Both the position numbers and the translations under genes were made by a program. Of a DNA stretch of 64,000 nt, positions 15,582 to 25,336 are shown piece by piece (the stretch's first letter is position 1; each line of letters begins with the position of its first letter). The notes beneath the pieces are model-generated. The model was not told the origin of the DNA, did no database searches, and worked only from the letters and a program-made list of their open reading frames with translations. Origin of the DNA: an uncultured Eubacteriales bacterium (GTDB lineage: Bacteria > Bacillota > Clostridia > Oscillospirales > Acutalibacteraceae); assembly GCA_905198155.1 (NCBI GenBank), contig CAJKBQ010000008.1:1-64000 (forward strand). The letters run 5' to 3'.

Positions 15582-17039
15582 ATGAAACAGAGCTGGGAAT
15601 CAAAAATCGCACCGGCAGCACCGTTTTCCGGTGCACCGCGAATTACGGCGCCGCTGGTATACGGCGCATCGCCGAATCTGCCTATACTGTGGCGGGTCGG
15701 CGTACTGGGGGAACGGCCGGTTCGGCTGGAAGCCGACGGGCTGCCCGACGGACTGGTGCTGCGGGAAAATGTCATATCCGGATCGGTGCCCGCCGGGGAA
15801 TATCCGGTAACGCTGCGGGCGCACAGCCGGCTGGGCAGCGACGAAAAAACCGTGACGCTCCGGGTGGCGCCGGACGGCGCACTGCGCACGCCGCTGCTGG
15901 GGTTCACGTCGTGGAACGCCTTTGCGTCCGGCGTGACGCAGGCAGACATCGAATCGACGGCGGAACTGCTGGTTCGCACGGGACTGGCGGAGTATGGGTA
16001 CACATATGTCAACCTGGATTCCGGGTGGCAGGGGGCGTACGGCGGCGCATATGACGCGGTGCAGCCGAACGCCAAATTCCCCAATATGCGCGCCATGTAC
16101 GACGCGCTGCACCGGCTGGGGATCAAAGGCGGGATCTACTCCAGCCCGTTCCGGGCGTGCTGGGGCTGCCCGCCGGAGCAGAAAATCGCGCCCGGCGCAA
16201 CGCGCGGTGAGCCGGACATCCGGTTCGGCGACATGAACACGGGGATCGGAACGGAGCACCGGGAGCCGGAAAACGTCCGGCAGTGGGCGGAATGGGGGGT
16301 CGATTACCTGAAATACGACTGGCGCCCGACCGACCCGGTGAACGCCGACCGGATGAAGTCGGCGCTGCGGGCCGCCCCGCGGGAGATTCCGCTGTGCGTG
16401 ACGGTCAACGCCATCCCGGAATATGCACTGTATTGGAATCATGCGTGCTGTTCGTGGCGCAACAACAACGACACCGTGCCGTCGTGGCAGAATATCGCCG
16501 AACGGCTCGCGACGGTGGACGATTGGACCGACCGAACGTCGCCCGGGCATTTTTACGACCTGGATATGCTGGCGATCGGCGAAATGGCACTGTTCAGCGA
16601 CCCCAAAGAGGCGGTGCATCAGCCGTGGCGAACCCAGACCCTGACGGAAGACGAGCAGATTTTTGCAATGACAATGCATCTGTTTTTCCCGTCACCGGTT
16701 CAGCTGAGTATGCGGCTGGATCGGCTGACGCCGTTTACGTTCGCGCTGGCCGCAAACGAGGAACTGCTGGCGATCAATCAGGACGCGCAGTGCAGCTTCC
16801 CGGTTCGGGACGATCTGCCGGACGCGGATTGCCGCATTTACCGCCGCGCAATGGCTGACGGCGGGTGGACGGTTGCAGTGTTTAATCTGTCGGCGTCGGT
16901 GCAGTCCGGCACCTACCCGCTGGGCGGGGACTGCCGGCTGCGCGACCCGTGGCGCAAGGTAGATTTGGGAATTGCAGACAGGATCGTGTTTTCGCTCCCG
17001 CCGCATTCGGCAGCGGTGCGGCGGGTACGACCGGTGTAA
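15582..17039 (+). CDS. GH27 alpha-galactosidase-like enzyme, cytoplasmic
   Basis: 485 residues without signal peptide. Residues 1-105 form a short Ig-like domain (LPDGLVLRENVISGSVPAGEY resembles putative Ig/He_PIG repeats). The catalytic (beta/alpha)8 barrel begins at GFTSWNAF. The expected nucleophile is Asp246 in DYLKYDW. The likely acid/base is Asp297 in RNNNDTVPSWQ, which aligns with the FADIDDSW region of human alpha-galactosidase A. DLDML follows at 326-330. A C-terminal beta domain ends the protein. GGAGG lies 10 bases upstream of the ATG. GH27 also includes isomaltodextranase-type and N-acetylgalactosaminidase activities, so the exact substrate is open. Confidence 0.88.
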   Translation: MKQSWESKIAPAAPFSGAPRITAPLVYGASPNLPILWRVGVLGERPVRLEADGLPDGLVLRENVISGSVPAGEYPVTLRAHSRLGSDEKTVTLRVAPDGALRTPLLGFTSWNAFASGVTQADIESTAELLVRTGLAEYGYTYVNLDSGWQGAYGGAYDAVQPNAKFPNMRAMYDALHRLGIKGGIYSSPFRACWGCPPEQKIAPGATRGEPDIRFGDMNTGIGTEHREPENVRQWAEWGVDYLKYDWRPTDPVNADRMKSALRAAPREIPLCVTVNAIPEYALYWNHACCSWRNNNDTVPSWQNIAERLATVDDWTDRTSPGHFYDLDMLAIGEMALFSDPKEAVHQPWRTQTLTEDEQIFAMTMHLFFPSPVQLSMRLDRLTPFTFALAANEELLAINQDAQCSFPVRDDLPDADCRIYRRAMADGGWTVAVFNLSASVQSGTYPLGGDCRLRDPWRKVDLGIADRIVFSLPPHSAAVRRVRPV

Positions 17040-17185
17040 AACGCAAAAAAACGGAGAAAAATGCGCAAAAGTGATCCGATTTGCCGCAAAATCAGGCAGA
17101 CGCCCAAATGAACGGAAATGGCGCCGTTTTGCGCGGTTTTGCACGGATTTTTGAAAAAATCACGATTGAAAAAGAGGAATCCGCA

Positions 17186-17647
17186 ATGAACACAGCAGCA
17201 CCCGACATCCTGAATTTGGCAAATTATCCCGACCTGCACGCCCCCGCCGCCGAATGGTTTTCCAGCCAGTGGCACGTCCCAACGGACGCCTACCGCGCCA
17301 GCATGGCCGACGGCCTGCACGCCGCAGGCGGCGTTCCGGCGTGGTATATCGTGCGCGACGGCGCCGAAATCGGGGCCGGCATCGGCATAATCGCCAACGA
17401 TTTCCACAAACGCCCGGACCTGACGCCCAATCTCTGCGCGCTGTACGTTGCGCCGCCGTACCGCGGCCGCGGCTGGGCGCGGGCGCTGCTGAACTGCGCG
17501 TGCGCAGATTTGGCGGCGCACGGCGTGCCGGACGCCTACCTCATCACCGGCCACACCGCGCTGTACGAGCGCATGGGCTGGACGTTTTACGGGATGGTGA
17601 CGGAGAACGACGGCGGGCAGATTCGGATGTATCACAAATCGCTTTGA
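17186..17647 (+). CDS. GNAT-family N-acetyltransferase
   Basis: 153 residues. The acetyl-CoA binding motif lies in LYVAPPYRGRGWARALLNCA (about residues 92-111), with the preceding beta-4 strand LTPNLCALYV and C-terminal YERMGWTFYG. The acceptor is unknown. The ATG at 17186 follows AAAGAGG. Codon use resembles the neighbours. It sits alone, 146 bases after the GH27 gene. Confidence 0.85.
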   Translation: MNTAAPDILNLANYPDLHAPAAEWFSSQWHVPTDAYRASMADGLHAAGGVPAWYIVRDGAEIGAGIGIIANDFHKRPDLTPNLCALYVAPPYRGRGWARALLNCACADLAAHGVPDAYLITGHTALYERMGWTFYGMVTENDGGQIRMYHKSL

Positions 17648-17684
17648 TTTTTTTCATTTTCCCGAAAAAAATACAGAAAACCCC

Positions 17685-17713
17685 TTGACAAATCCGTTTG
17701 ACCGGCGTATAAT
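17685..17713 (+). promoter_or_regulatory. Consensus sigma-A promoter of the glutamine synthetase gene
   Basis: TTGACA (17685-17690), 17 bases, TATAAT (17708-17713): a perfect consensus promoter, the strongest in the window, placed just before the attenuator leader. Confidence 0.85.
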
Positions 17714-17715
17714 AA

Positions 17716-17862
17716 CAGACATGAAAGGCAAAGGCGTCTGAATGAGGAGTTTCCTCTGTTCAGTCGCTTTTTCTGTTTTGTACCATCATCATGAAGATAA
17801 AAACGAGGCAATGGCGTCTCGGAATGATTGGGTTCGTTCCGGGCGGATTGTCTCGTTTTTTG
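17716..17862 (+). promoter_or_regulatory. Tandem ANTAR-type attenuator leader of the glutamine synthetase gene
   Basis: Two small hairpins carry hexaloops with A at position 1 and G at position 4. Hairpin 1 is AGGC-AAAGGC-GTCT (17726-17739); hairpin 2 is CGAGGC-AATGGC-GTCTCG (17804-17821). Each overlaps the left arm of its own intrinsic terminator: GCG/CTGAA/GAGGA stems with five T (17734-17772), and CGAGGCAAT/ATTGTCTCG with six T (17804-17861). Each hairpin and its terminator are mutually exclusive, as in RNA bound by ANTAR-domain antiterminators (NasR, AmiR, EutV). Binding would permit readthrough into the glutamine synthetase gene. The ANTAR protein itself is not in this window. Confidence 0.7.
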
Positions 17863-17887
17863 ATTTTGCAGAAGGAGTAGAGCAGTT

Positions 17888-19984
<2,097 letters not shown>

Positions 19985-20073
19985 GGGGTAAAAACAACGG
20001 TTGCGCCGCGCCTTGCGGCGGTGCGGCGCGGCCGAGAATATAAATGATATTGAGTAAAATGGGGGAGAGTACC

Positions 20074-21798
20074 ATGACTTTCAGTGCGGTAAACACCATA
20101 TGGGTGCTGCTGGGCGCAGCGCTGGTGTTCTTTATGCAAGCGGGCTTCTCAATGTGCGAAGCCGGATTTACCCGGGCGAAAAACACCGGGAACATCCTGA
20201 TGAAAAACCTGATGGACTTCTGCATCGGCACGCCGTGCTTCTGGCTGATCGGCTTCGGCGTGATGTTCGGCGCAGGCACGGGGCTGTTCGGCTGGATCGA
20301 TCCGCTGATTATGAAGGATTACAGCCACATCCTGCCGGAAGGCGTTCCGCTGTGGGCGTACGCGATTTTCCAGACCGTGTTCTGCGCCACGTCGGCGACC
20401 ATCGTGTCCGGCGCGATGGCAGAGCGCACGAAGTTCAGCGCGTACTGCATTTATTCTGCGGCGATTTCCCTGTTCATCTATCCGATCTCCGGCCACTGGA
20501 TTTGGGGCGGCGGCTGGCTGTCGGAGCTGGGTTTCCACGATTTTGCCGGGTCCACGGCCGTGCATATGGTCGGCGGCGTGTGCGCGCTGATCGGTGCGGC
20601 GATCTTGGGGCCGCGCATCGGCAAGTACGACAAAGACGGCAAACCGCGCGCCATCCTCGGGCATAACCTGACGGCTGCGGCGCTTGGCGTGTTCATCTTG
20701 TGGTTCTGCTGGTTCGGCTTCAACGGGGCGTCCACCGTCGGCATGGATACCGACGAAAAACTCATCAGCGCCGGGCTGATCTTCTTCAACACCAACTTGG
20801 CGGCGGCGGTGGCTTGCTGCACCACGCTGATCTTCACATGGATCCGTTACGGCAAACCGGATGTGTCCATGACGTACAATGCGGCGCTGGCCGGCTTGGT
20901 CGGCATCACCGCGGGCTGCGATGCGGTCGATCCCATCGGCGCAGCGATCATGGGCTTGGTGTTTGGCATTGTGATTGTGCTGGCGGTTGAATTCTTCGAC
21001 AAGGTCGCAAAAATCGACGACCCGGTCGGCGCGATCTCCGTCCACTGCGTTTGCGGCGCACTGGGCACGATCCTGACGGGATTCTTCGCCACCGGCGTTT
21101 CGACCGAAAAAGGCGTGTTTTACGGCGGCGGCTTCCACTTCCTCGGCGTGCAGACGCTGGGCGTGGTTTCGGTTGCAGCGTATGTCGCGGTAGTCATCAC
21201 CATCGTATTCCTGATTTTGAAGCGCACGATCGGTCTGCGGACGTCGGCGGCTGACGAGATCGAAGGGATGGATATTTCCGAGCACGGGCTGCCCACGGCG
21301 TACGGCGGGATTGCAATGCTGCCGGACACCACGACCGACGACGAATCGGCAGAGGCGCCGGTGGCGGTTACGGGCGATGTGCCGGTGGCAGAAGCCGTGC
21401 CGGTGAAGCGCGAAGCGAAGCTGGAGCCGGACAACGGTTCGCCCAAGTTCACCAAGGTGGAGATCATCTGCAAAGAAGCGCGGTTTGAGCCGCTGAAAAA
21501 GGCGCTGATGGATCTGGGCATCACCAGCATGACGCTGTCGCACGTGCTGGGCTGCGGGATCCAGAAGGGTAAGCCGGAGTATTACCGCGGCGTTGAAGTG
21601 GAACCGACGCTGCTGCCGAAGATTCAGCTGGACATCGTGGTCAGCAAAGTTCCGGTGCGCAGCGTGATCGAAACCGCGAAGCGCGTGCTGTATACCGGCC
21701 ACATCGGCGACGGCAAGATCTTTGTGTACGACGTGGAAAACGTCATCAAGGTTCGCACCGGCGAAGAAGGCTACGATGCACTCCAGGATGTGGAGTAA
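20074..21798 (+). CDS. amt: Ammonium transporter with fused C-terminal PII domain
   Basis: 574 residues. Residues 1-400 are an Amt channel with about 11 membrane helices and the family motifs FMQAGFSMCEAGF, WLIGFGVMFG, the twin-histidine region and DDPVGAISVHCVCGALGT. A linker rich in Val/Ala/Glu follows, and residues about 458-574 are a PII/GlnK domain (FTKVEIICKEARFEPLKKALMDLGI, T-loop region PEYYRGVEVEPTLLPKI, GHIGDGKIFVYDVENVIKVRTGEEG). In most bacteria GlnK is separate and plugs the channel when nitrogen is ample; here sensor and pore are covalently joined. The start at 20074 follows GGGGGAG. Confidence 0.95.
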   Translation: MTFSAVNTIWVLLGAALVFFMQAGFSMCEAGFTRAKNTGNILMKNLMDFCIGTPCFWLIGFGVMFGAGTGLFGWIDPLIMKDYSHILPEGVPLWAYAIFQTVFCATSATIVSGAMAERTKFSAYCIYSAAISLFIYPISGHWIWGGGWLSELGFHDFAGSTAVHMVGGVCALIGAAILGPRIGKYDKDGKPRAILGHNLTAAALGVFILWFCWFGFNGASTVGMDTDEKLISAGLIFFNTNLAAAVACCTTLIFTWIRYGKPDVSMTYNAALAGLVGITAGCDAVDPIGAAIMGLVFGIVIVLAVEFFDKVAKIDDPVGAISVHCVCGALGTILTGFFATGVSTEKGVFYGGGFHFLGVQTLGVVSVAAYVAVVITIVFLILKRTIGLRTSAADEIEGMDISEHGLPTAYGGIAMLPDTTTDDESAEAPVAVTGDVPVAEAVPVKREAKLEPDNGSPKFTKVEIICKEARFEPLKKALMDLGITSMTLSHVLGCGIQKGKPEYYRGVEVEPTLLPKIQLDIVVSKVPVRSVIETAKRVLYTGHIGDGKIFVYDVENVIKVRTGEEGYDALQDVE

Positions 21799-21834
21799 CC
21801 GGGAAAATCCAATCTGATTCTGAGATTCCGTTTT

Positions 21835-22144
21835 TATAATTTTACTTTCAAAGGCGATGGAGCCGGGAAAAGTAACGCAGACATCGCACGCACAGCGAGC
21901 GCGGGCAGGGTGAGAGCCGCGCCGCCGCCTCTGCGCGAAGAACCCCCGGCAAGCCGCAATCCGAACGGGCTGCGCAAAACGCAGCGATTCCCCAGTAGGT
22001 GCGCCGGGTGCCGCCCGTGACCGCGGCAGGCTTTGGTAGAAGCCGACAGAGAAACAAGATAGGTGGTACCGCGAGGACAGCCCTTGCCCTATCAAACGCT
22101 GCACAAATCTGTACGAATTCCAGTGATTTTCAATTTTTCGGAGG
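21835..22144 (+). promoter_or_regulatory. T-box riboswitch, asparagine-specific, upstream of asnB
   Basis: TATAAT at 21835-21840 starts the leader. T-box landmarks follow in order: AGTA on the 5-prime side of the specifier loop, distal loop GGGTGAGAGCC, specifier context GCGAAG-AAC (codon AAC at 21941-21943), and the T-box AGGTGGTACCGCG (22061-22073) ending CCCTATC. The pheS leader has the same GCGAAG context followed by TTC, which supports AAC as the specifier, so uncharged tRNA-Asn is sensed. No terminator with a U-run follows. Instead CTTGC (22083-22087) can pair with GCAAG just before the asnB ATG. Confidence 0.88.
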
Positions 22145-22154
22145 ATGATGCAAG

Positions 22155-23732
22155 ATGTGTTCGATTATGGGATATTGCGGCTCCGGCGCGGTACTTTCTG
22201 CGTTTGAGCGCGGGTTCGCGGCGACGGTGTCGCGCGGACCGGACGATAGCCGGATTGTGGACACCGGCCGCGGCCTGCTGGGCTTTCACCGCTTGGCGAT
22301 TATGGGCCTGACGGACGAAGGGATGCAGCCGTTCGCGCTGGACGGCAGCTATGTGGTGTGCAACGGCGAAATTTACGGCTTTGAGCGGATCAAGGCGCAG
22401 CTGGCGGACAAATACACGTTCCGCAGCGGCTCCGACTGCGAGATCCTGCTGCCGATGTACCGCGAATACGGCACGGCGATGTTCGCCATGCTGGACGCGG
22501 AGTTCGCGATGATTCTGTACGACGGGGCGACCGGGCAGTACATCGCCGCGCGCGACCCGATCGGGATTCGGCCGCTGTATTACGGCTACGACGCGGCCGG
22601 GACGATTGTTTTCGCCAGTGAACCGAAAAACCTGGTCGGCCTGTGCGCGGAGATTCGGCCGTTCCCGCCGGGACATTACTACAAAGACGGGCAGTTCGTC
22701 TGCTACCGCGACATCACGCGCGTGGACGCGGTTTGCACCGACGACGTGGAGACGATCTGCGCCGGGATTCGCGAACGGCTGATCGCCGGGGTCGAAAAAC
22801 GGCTGGTGGCCGACGCCAAAGTCGGGTTCCTGCTGTCCGGCGGGCTGGATTCGTCGCTGGTGTGCGCCATTGCGCAGCGCAAAAGCAGCAAGCCAATCCG
22901 CACGTTCGCCATCGGCATGGCGGCCGACGCGATCGACCTGAAATATGCCCGCCAAACGGCGGAATACCTGGGCACCGACCACACGGAGGTGCTGATGACG
23001 CCGGACGAAGTGCTCGGCGCGCTGGACACGGTGATTCACCTGCTCGGCACGTACGATATCACGACCATCCGCGCCAGCATGGGGATGTACCTGCTGTGCA
23101 AATGGATTCACGAACACACCGACATCCGCGTGCTGCTGACCGGCGAGATTTCGGACGAGCTGTTCGGGTACAAATACACCGACTTTGCGCCGGACGCGGC
23201 TGCGTTCCAGGCGGAGTCCCAAAAGCGCGTCCGCGAGCTGCATATGTACGACGTGCTGCGCGCCGACCGGTGCATTTCGGTCAACTCGCTGGAAGCGCGC
23301 GTGCCGTTCGGCGATTTGGAATTCGTGCGGTATGTGATGGCGATTGACCCGGCGAAGAAGCTGAACACATACGGCATCGGCAAATACCTGCTGCGCCACG
23401 CGTTTGAAGGCGACTACCTGCCGCATTCGATCCTGTACCGCGAAAAAGCGGCGTTTTCCGACGCGGTGGGGCATTCGATGGTGGACGACCTGAAGCAGTT
23501 TGCCGAAACACAGTACACCGACGCGGAATTGCACGCCCGCTGCGCGCGCTACCCGCACGCCGCGCCGTTTACGAAGGAATCGCTGCTGTACCGCGAGATT
23601 TTTGAAAAGTATTATCCGGGTCAGTCCGGGATGATCGACGGTTTCTGGATGCCGAACAAATCCTGGCCGGGGTGCGACGTCAACGACCCGTCTGCGCGCG
23701 TCCTGTCCAACTACGGGCAGAGCGGGCAATAA
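22155..23732 (+). CDS. asnB: Asparagine synthetase B, glutamine-hydrolysing
   Basis: 525 residues. Cys2, directly after the initiator Met (MCSIMGY), is the class II glutaminase nucleophile. NGEIYGF and GSDCEILL continue the amidotransferase domain to about residue 190. The synthetase domain has the PP-loop LLSGGLDSSLVCAI (about 227) and LLTGEISDELFGY. It converts aspartate, glutamine and ATP to asparagine. The start is fixed by Cys2 and GGAGG at 22140-22144; two out-of-frame ATGs lie between. Control by tRNA-Asn charging through the leader matches the product. Confidence 0.96.
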   Translation: MCSIMGYCGSGAVLSAFERGFAATVSRGPDDSRIVDTGRGLLGFHRLAIMGLTDEGMQPFALDGSYVVCNGEIYGFERIKAQLADKYTFRSGSDCEILLPMYREYGTAMFAMLDAEFAMILYDGATGQYIAARDPIGIRPLYYGYDAAGTIVFASEPKNLVGLCAEIRPFPPGHYYKDGQFVCYRDITRVDAVCTDDVETICAGIRERLIAGVEKRLVADAKVGFLLSGGLDSSLVCAIAQRKSSKPIRTFAIGMAADAIDLKYARQTAEYLGTDHTEVLMTPDEVLGALDTVIHLLGTYDITTIRASMGMYLLCKWIHEHTDIRVLLTGEISDELFGYKYTDFAPDAAAFQAESQKRVRELHMYDVLRADRCISVNSLEARVPFGDLEFVRYVMAIDPAKKLNTYGIGKYLLRHAFEGDYLPHSILYREKAAFSDAVGHSMVDDLKQFAETQYTDAELHARCARYPHAAPFTKESLLYREIFEKYYPGQSGMIDGFWMPNKSWPGCDVNDPSARVLSNYGQSGQ

Positions 23733-23790
23733 ATTTTGATTACGACGAATTTTTCGTTCTCCTTATTCCTTTTCTTTTCATGATGAAGCT

Positions 23791-23846
23791 GCCCGCCCTT
23801 TGGGATTCGTCCCGGAGGGCGGGCGGCGCTTTGCAAACTTTTTTTG
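23791..23846 (+). terminator. Probable terminator of asnB
   Basis: Stem GCCCGCCC/GGGCGGGC (23791-23798, 23817-23824); a T7 run follows about 14 bases later (23840-23846), so the termination call is moderate. Confidence 0.5.
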
Positions 23847-23943
23847 GTTTTATTTCTTTTTTCTTCACAATTCCATGATACAATAAAAGCACGAAGCCGA
23901 AATCCGACAACCATTTCCAACTGTAATTCGAGGAGGCGGACGT

Positions 23944-24495
23944 ATGCCGAATTTCACCAAGATGGCGATCAAATCGTCGTTTTTGAAGCTGCTCAACGAG
24001 CGGCCGCTGAACAAAATCACCGTGCGGGACATTGTGGAGGACTGCGGAATCAACCGGAATTCGTTTTACTACCACTACCAGGACATCACCGCGCTGATCG
24101 AGGAGATTGTCACCGACGAAGCGGATCAGATTATCCAAAAATACCCGTCGATTCAGACGCTGGACGAATGCGTGGAGCTGGTGTTCCGGTTCGCGCTGCA
24201 AAACAAAAAAGCCGTGTATCACATCTACAATTCCGCCAACCGCGACATTTACGAGCGGTCGCTGATGCGGATCTGCGATTATGTGATCGCGGCGTACTTA
24301 GACGCGGCGTTCGGGGATCGGCCGATGCCGAAAGCCGACCGCGCCGTGTTCCAGCGGTTTTTCAAGTGCGAAATCTTCGGACTGATCTTCGACTGGCTGA
24401 TGAACGGGATGAAAACCGAAGCCATTGCCGACGTGCATCGGCTGGCGGAACTGTGCCGCGGGTTTGCCGAGGAACTGATTCGCCGCCGGTCGTGA
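23944..24495 (+). CDS. TetR-family regulator
   Basis: 183 residues. N-terminal HTH LNKITVRDIVEDCGINRNSFYYHYQDITALIEEI (about residues 22-55) is typical of TetR. The C-terminal ligand domain is of the TetR_C_33/DhaS type (NSANRDIYERSL, FFKCEIFGLIFDWL). GAGGAGG precedes the ATG. It is followed by a strong terminator and then by a membrane protein, an MMPL exporter and a secreted repeat protein. By position it probably represses that export operon, as TetR genes often do for RND/MMPL pumps. Confidence 0.88.
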   Translation: MPNFTKMAIKSSFLKLLNERPLNKITVRDIVEDCGINRNSFYYHYQDITALIEEIVTDEADQIIQKYPSIQTLDECVELVFRFALQNKKAVYHIYNSANRDIYERSLMRICDYVIAAYLDAAFGDRPMPKADRAVFQRFFKCEIFGLIFDWLMNGMKTEAIADVHRLAELCRGFAEELIRRRS

Positions 24496-24519
24496 CGCGC
24501 GCCGAGCGGCCATTGCACC

Positions 24520-24562
24520 GACCGTACGATTCCAACGAATGGAACCGTACGGTCGGTTTTTT
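24520..24562 (+). terminator. Terminator of the TetR gene
   Basis: Nine-base perfect stem GACCGTACG/CGTACGGTC (24520-24528, 24546-24554) with an extended inner stem TCCA/TGGA, followed by TTTTTT. Confidence 0.85.
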
Positions 24563-24711
24563 GCGTTTTGGGCAAATCCGCCCCAATGCCCAAAAACCAA
24601 ACATGGACGCGCCGGTGTCGCAAATTCGGGCATCGGCCGAATATTGCCCGTTTTCAAATGCGGATTCGCGTGCTATACTATGGACAGAACGAAAGAAAGG
24701 GGGCGTTTGGA

Positions 24712-25311
24712 ATGCGCTCTGTTGCTCCGATGCGAACCGCAAAGATTGGATATATGGTGATTTCCGGGCTGATGTGCGCACTGGGGATTTTTGTGATCGC
24801 AAAACCGGCGACTTCGGCCGCCGTGCTGGGGCTGATCTGCGGGATCCTGATGATCGTGTTCGGCGCGGTGAAGCTGGTCGGGTTTTTCTCGCGCGACCTG
24901 TACCGCCTGGCGTTTCAGTACGATCTGGCGCTGGGGATTCTGCTGATCGTGCTGGGGATTTATATGCTGAGCCGCCCGATTGGGCTGATGAACTTCATCT
25001 GCATCACGCTGGGCGTTTCGATCCTGCTGGACGGACTGTTCAAAATTCAGATCGCGATGGAAAGCCGCTCGTTCGGCATCCGCGAATGGTGGATGATCCT
25101 GGCGATGGCGATTCTGGCGGCGCTGGCCGGGCTGGTGCTGATGTTCCGCCCGGGCGAAGGGACGTCCGTCCTGATGACGGTGCTGGGGATCACGCTGCTG
25201 GCCGAAGGGATTTTGAATTTCAGCACGATGATTACCGCCGTCAAGATCATTCGTCATCAGCAGCCGGACACCGACACCGTCGAGGTGCACGATTTCCGCG
25301 ACTGCCCGTAA
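24712..25311 (+). CDS. DUF308/HdeD-like membrane protein
   Basis: 199 residues with about six membrane helices in three related pairs, starting TAKIGYMVISGLMCALGIFVIA and containing LALGILLIVLGIYML and AILAALAGLVLMFRP. This is the HdeD/DUF308 pattern, linked to acid resistance in Escherichia coli but of unknown function in Clostridia. The start was set at 24712 after AAAGGGGG; the upstream reading frame overlaps the promoter region (TATACT at 24674-24679). It is 25 bases before the MMPL gene and likely in the same operon. Confidence 0.82.
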   Translation: MRSVAPMRTAKIGYMVISGLMCALGIFVIAKPATSAAVLGLICGILMIVFGAVKLVGFFSRDLYRLAFQYDLALGILLIVLGIYMLSRPIGLMNFICITLGVSILLDGLFKIQIAMESRSFGIREWWMILAMAILAALAGLVLMFRPGEGTSVLMTVLGITLLAEGILNFSTMITAVKIIRHQQPDTDTVEVHDFRDCP

Positions 25312-25336
25312 ACACACAGAAAGGATTTTGCAGACT

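Noticed and set aside
20000..20036. Attenuator before amt
   Set aside because: A GC-rich inverted repeat lies in the glnN-amt gap, but no T-run follows; it is not convincing as a terminator or riboswitch.
22145..22149. Earlier ATG codon for asnB
   Set aside because: It is out of frame; the catalytic Cys must be residue 2, which fixes the start at 22155.
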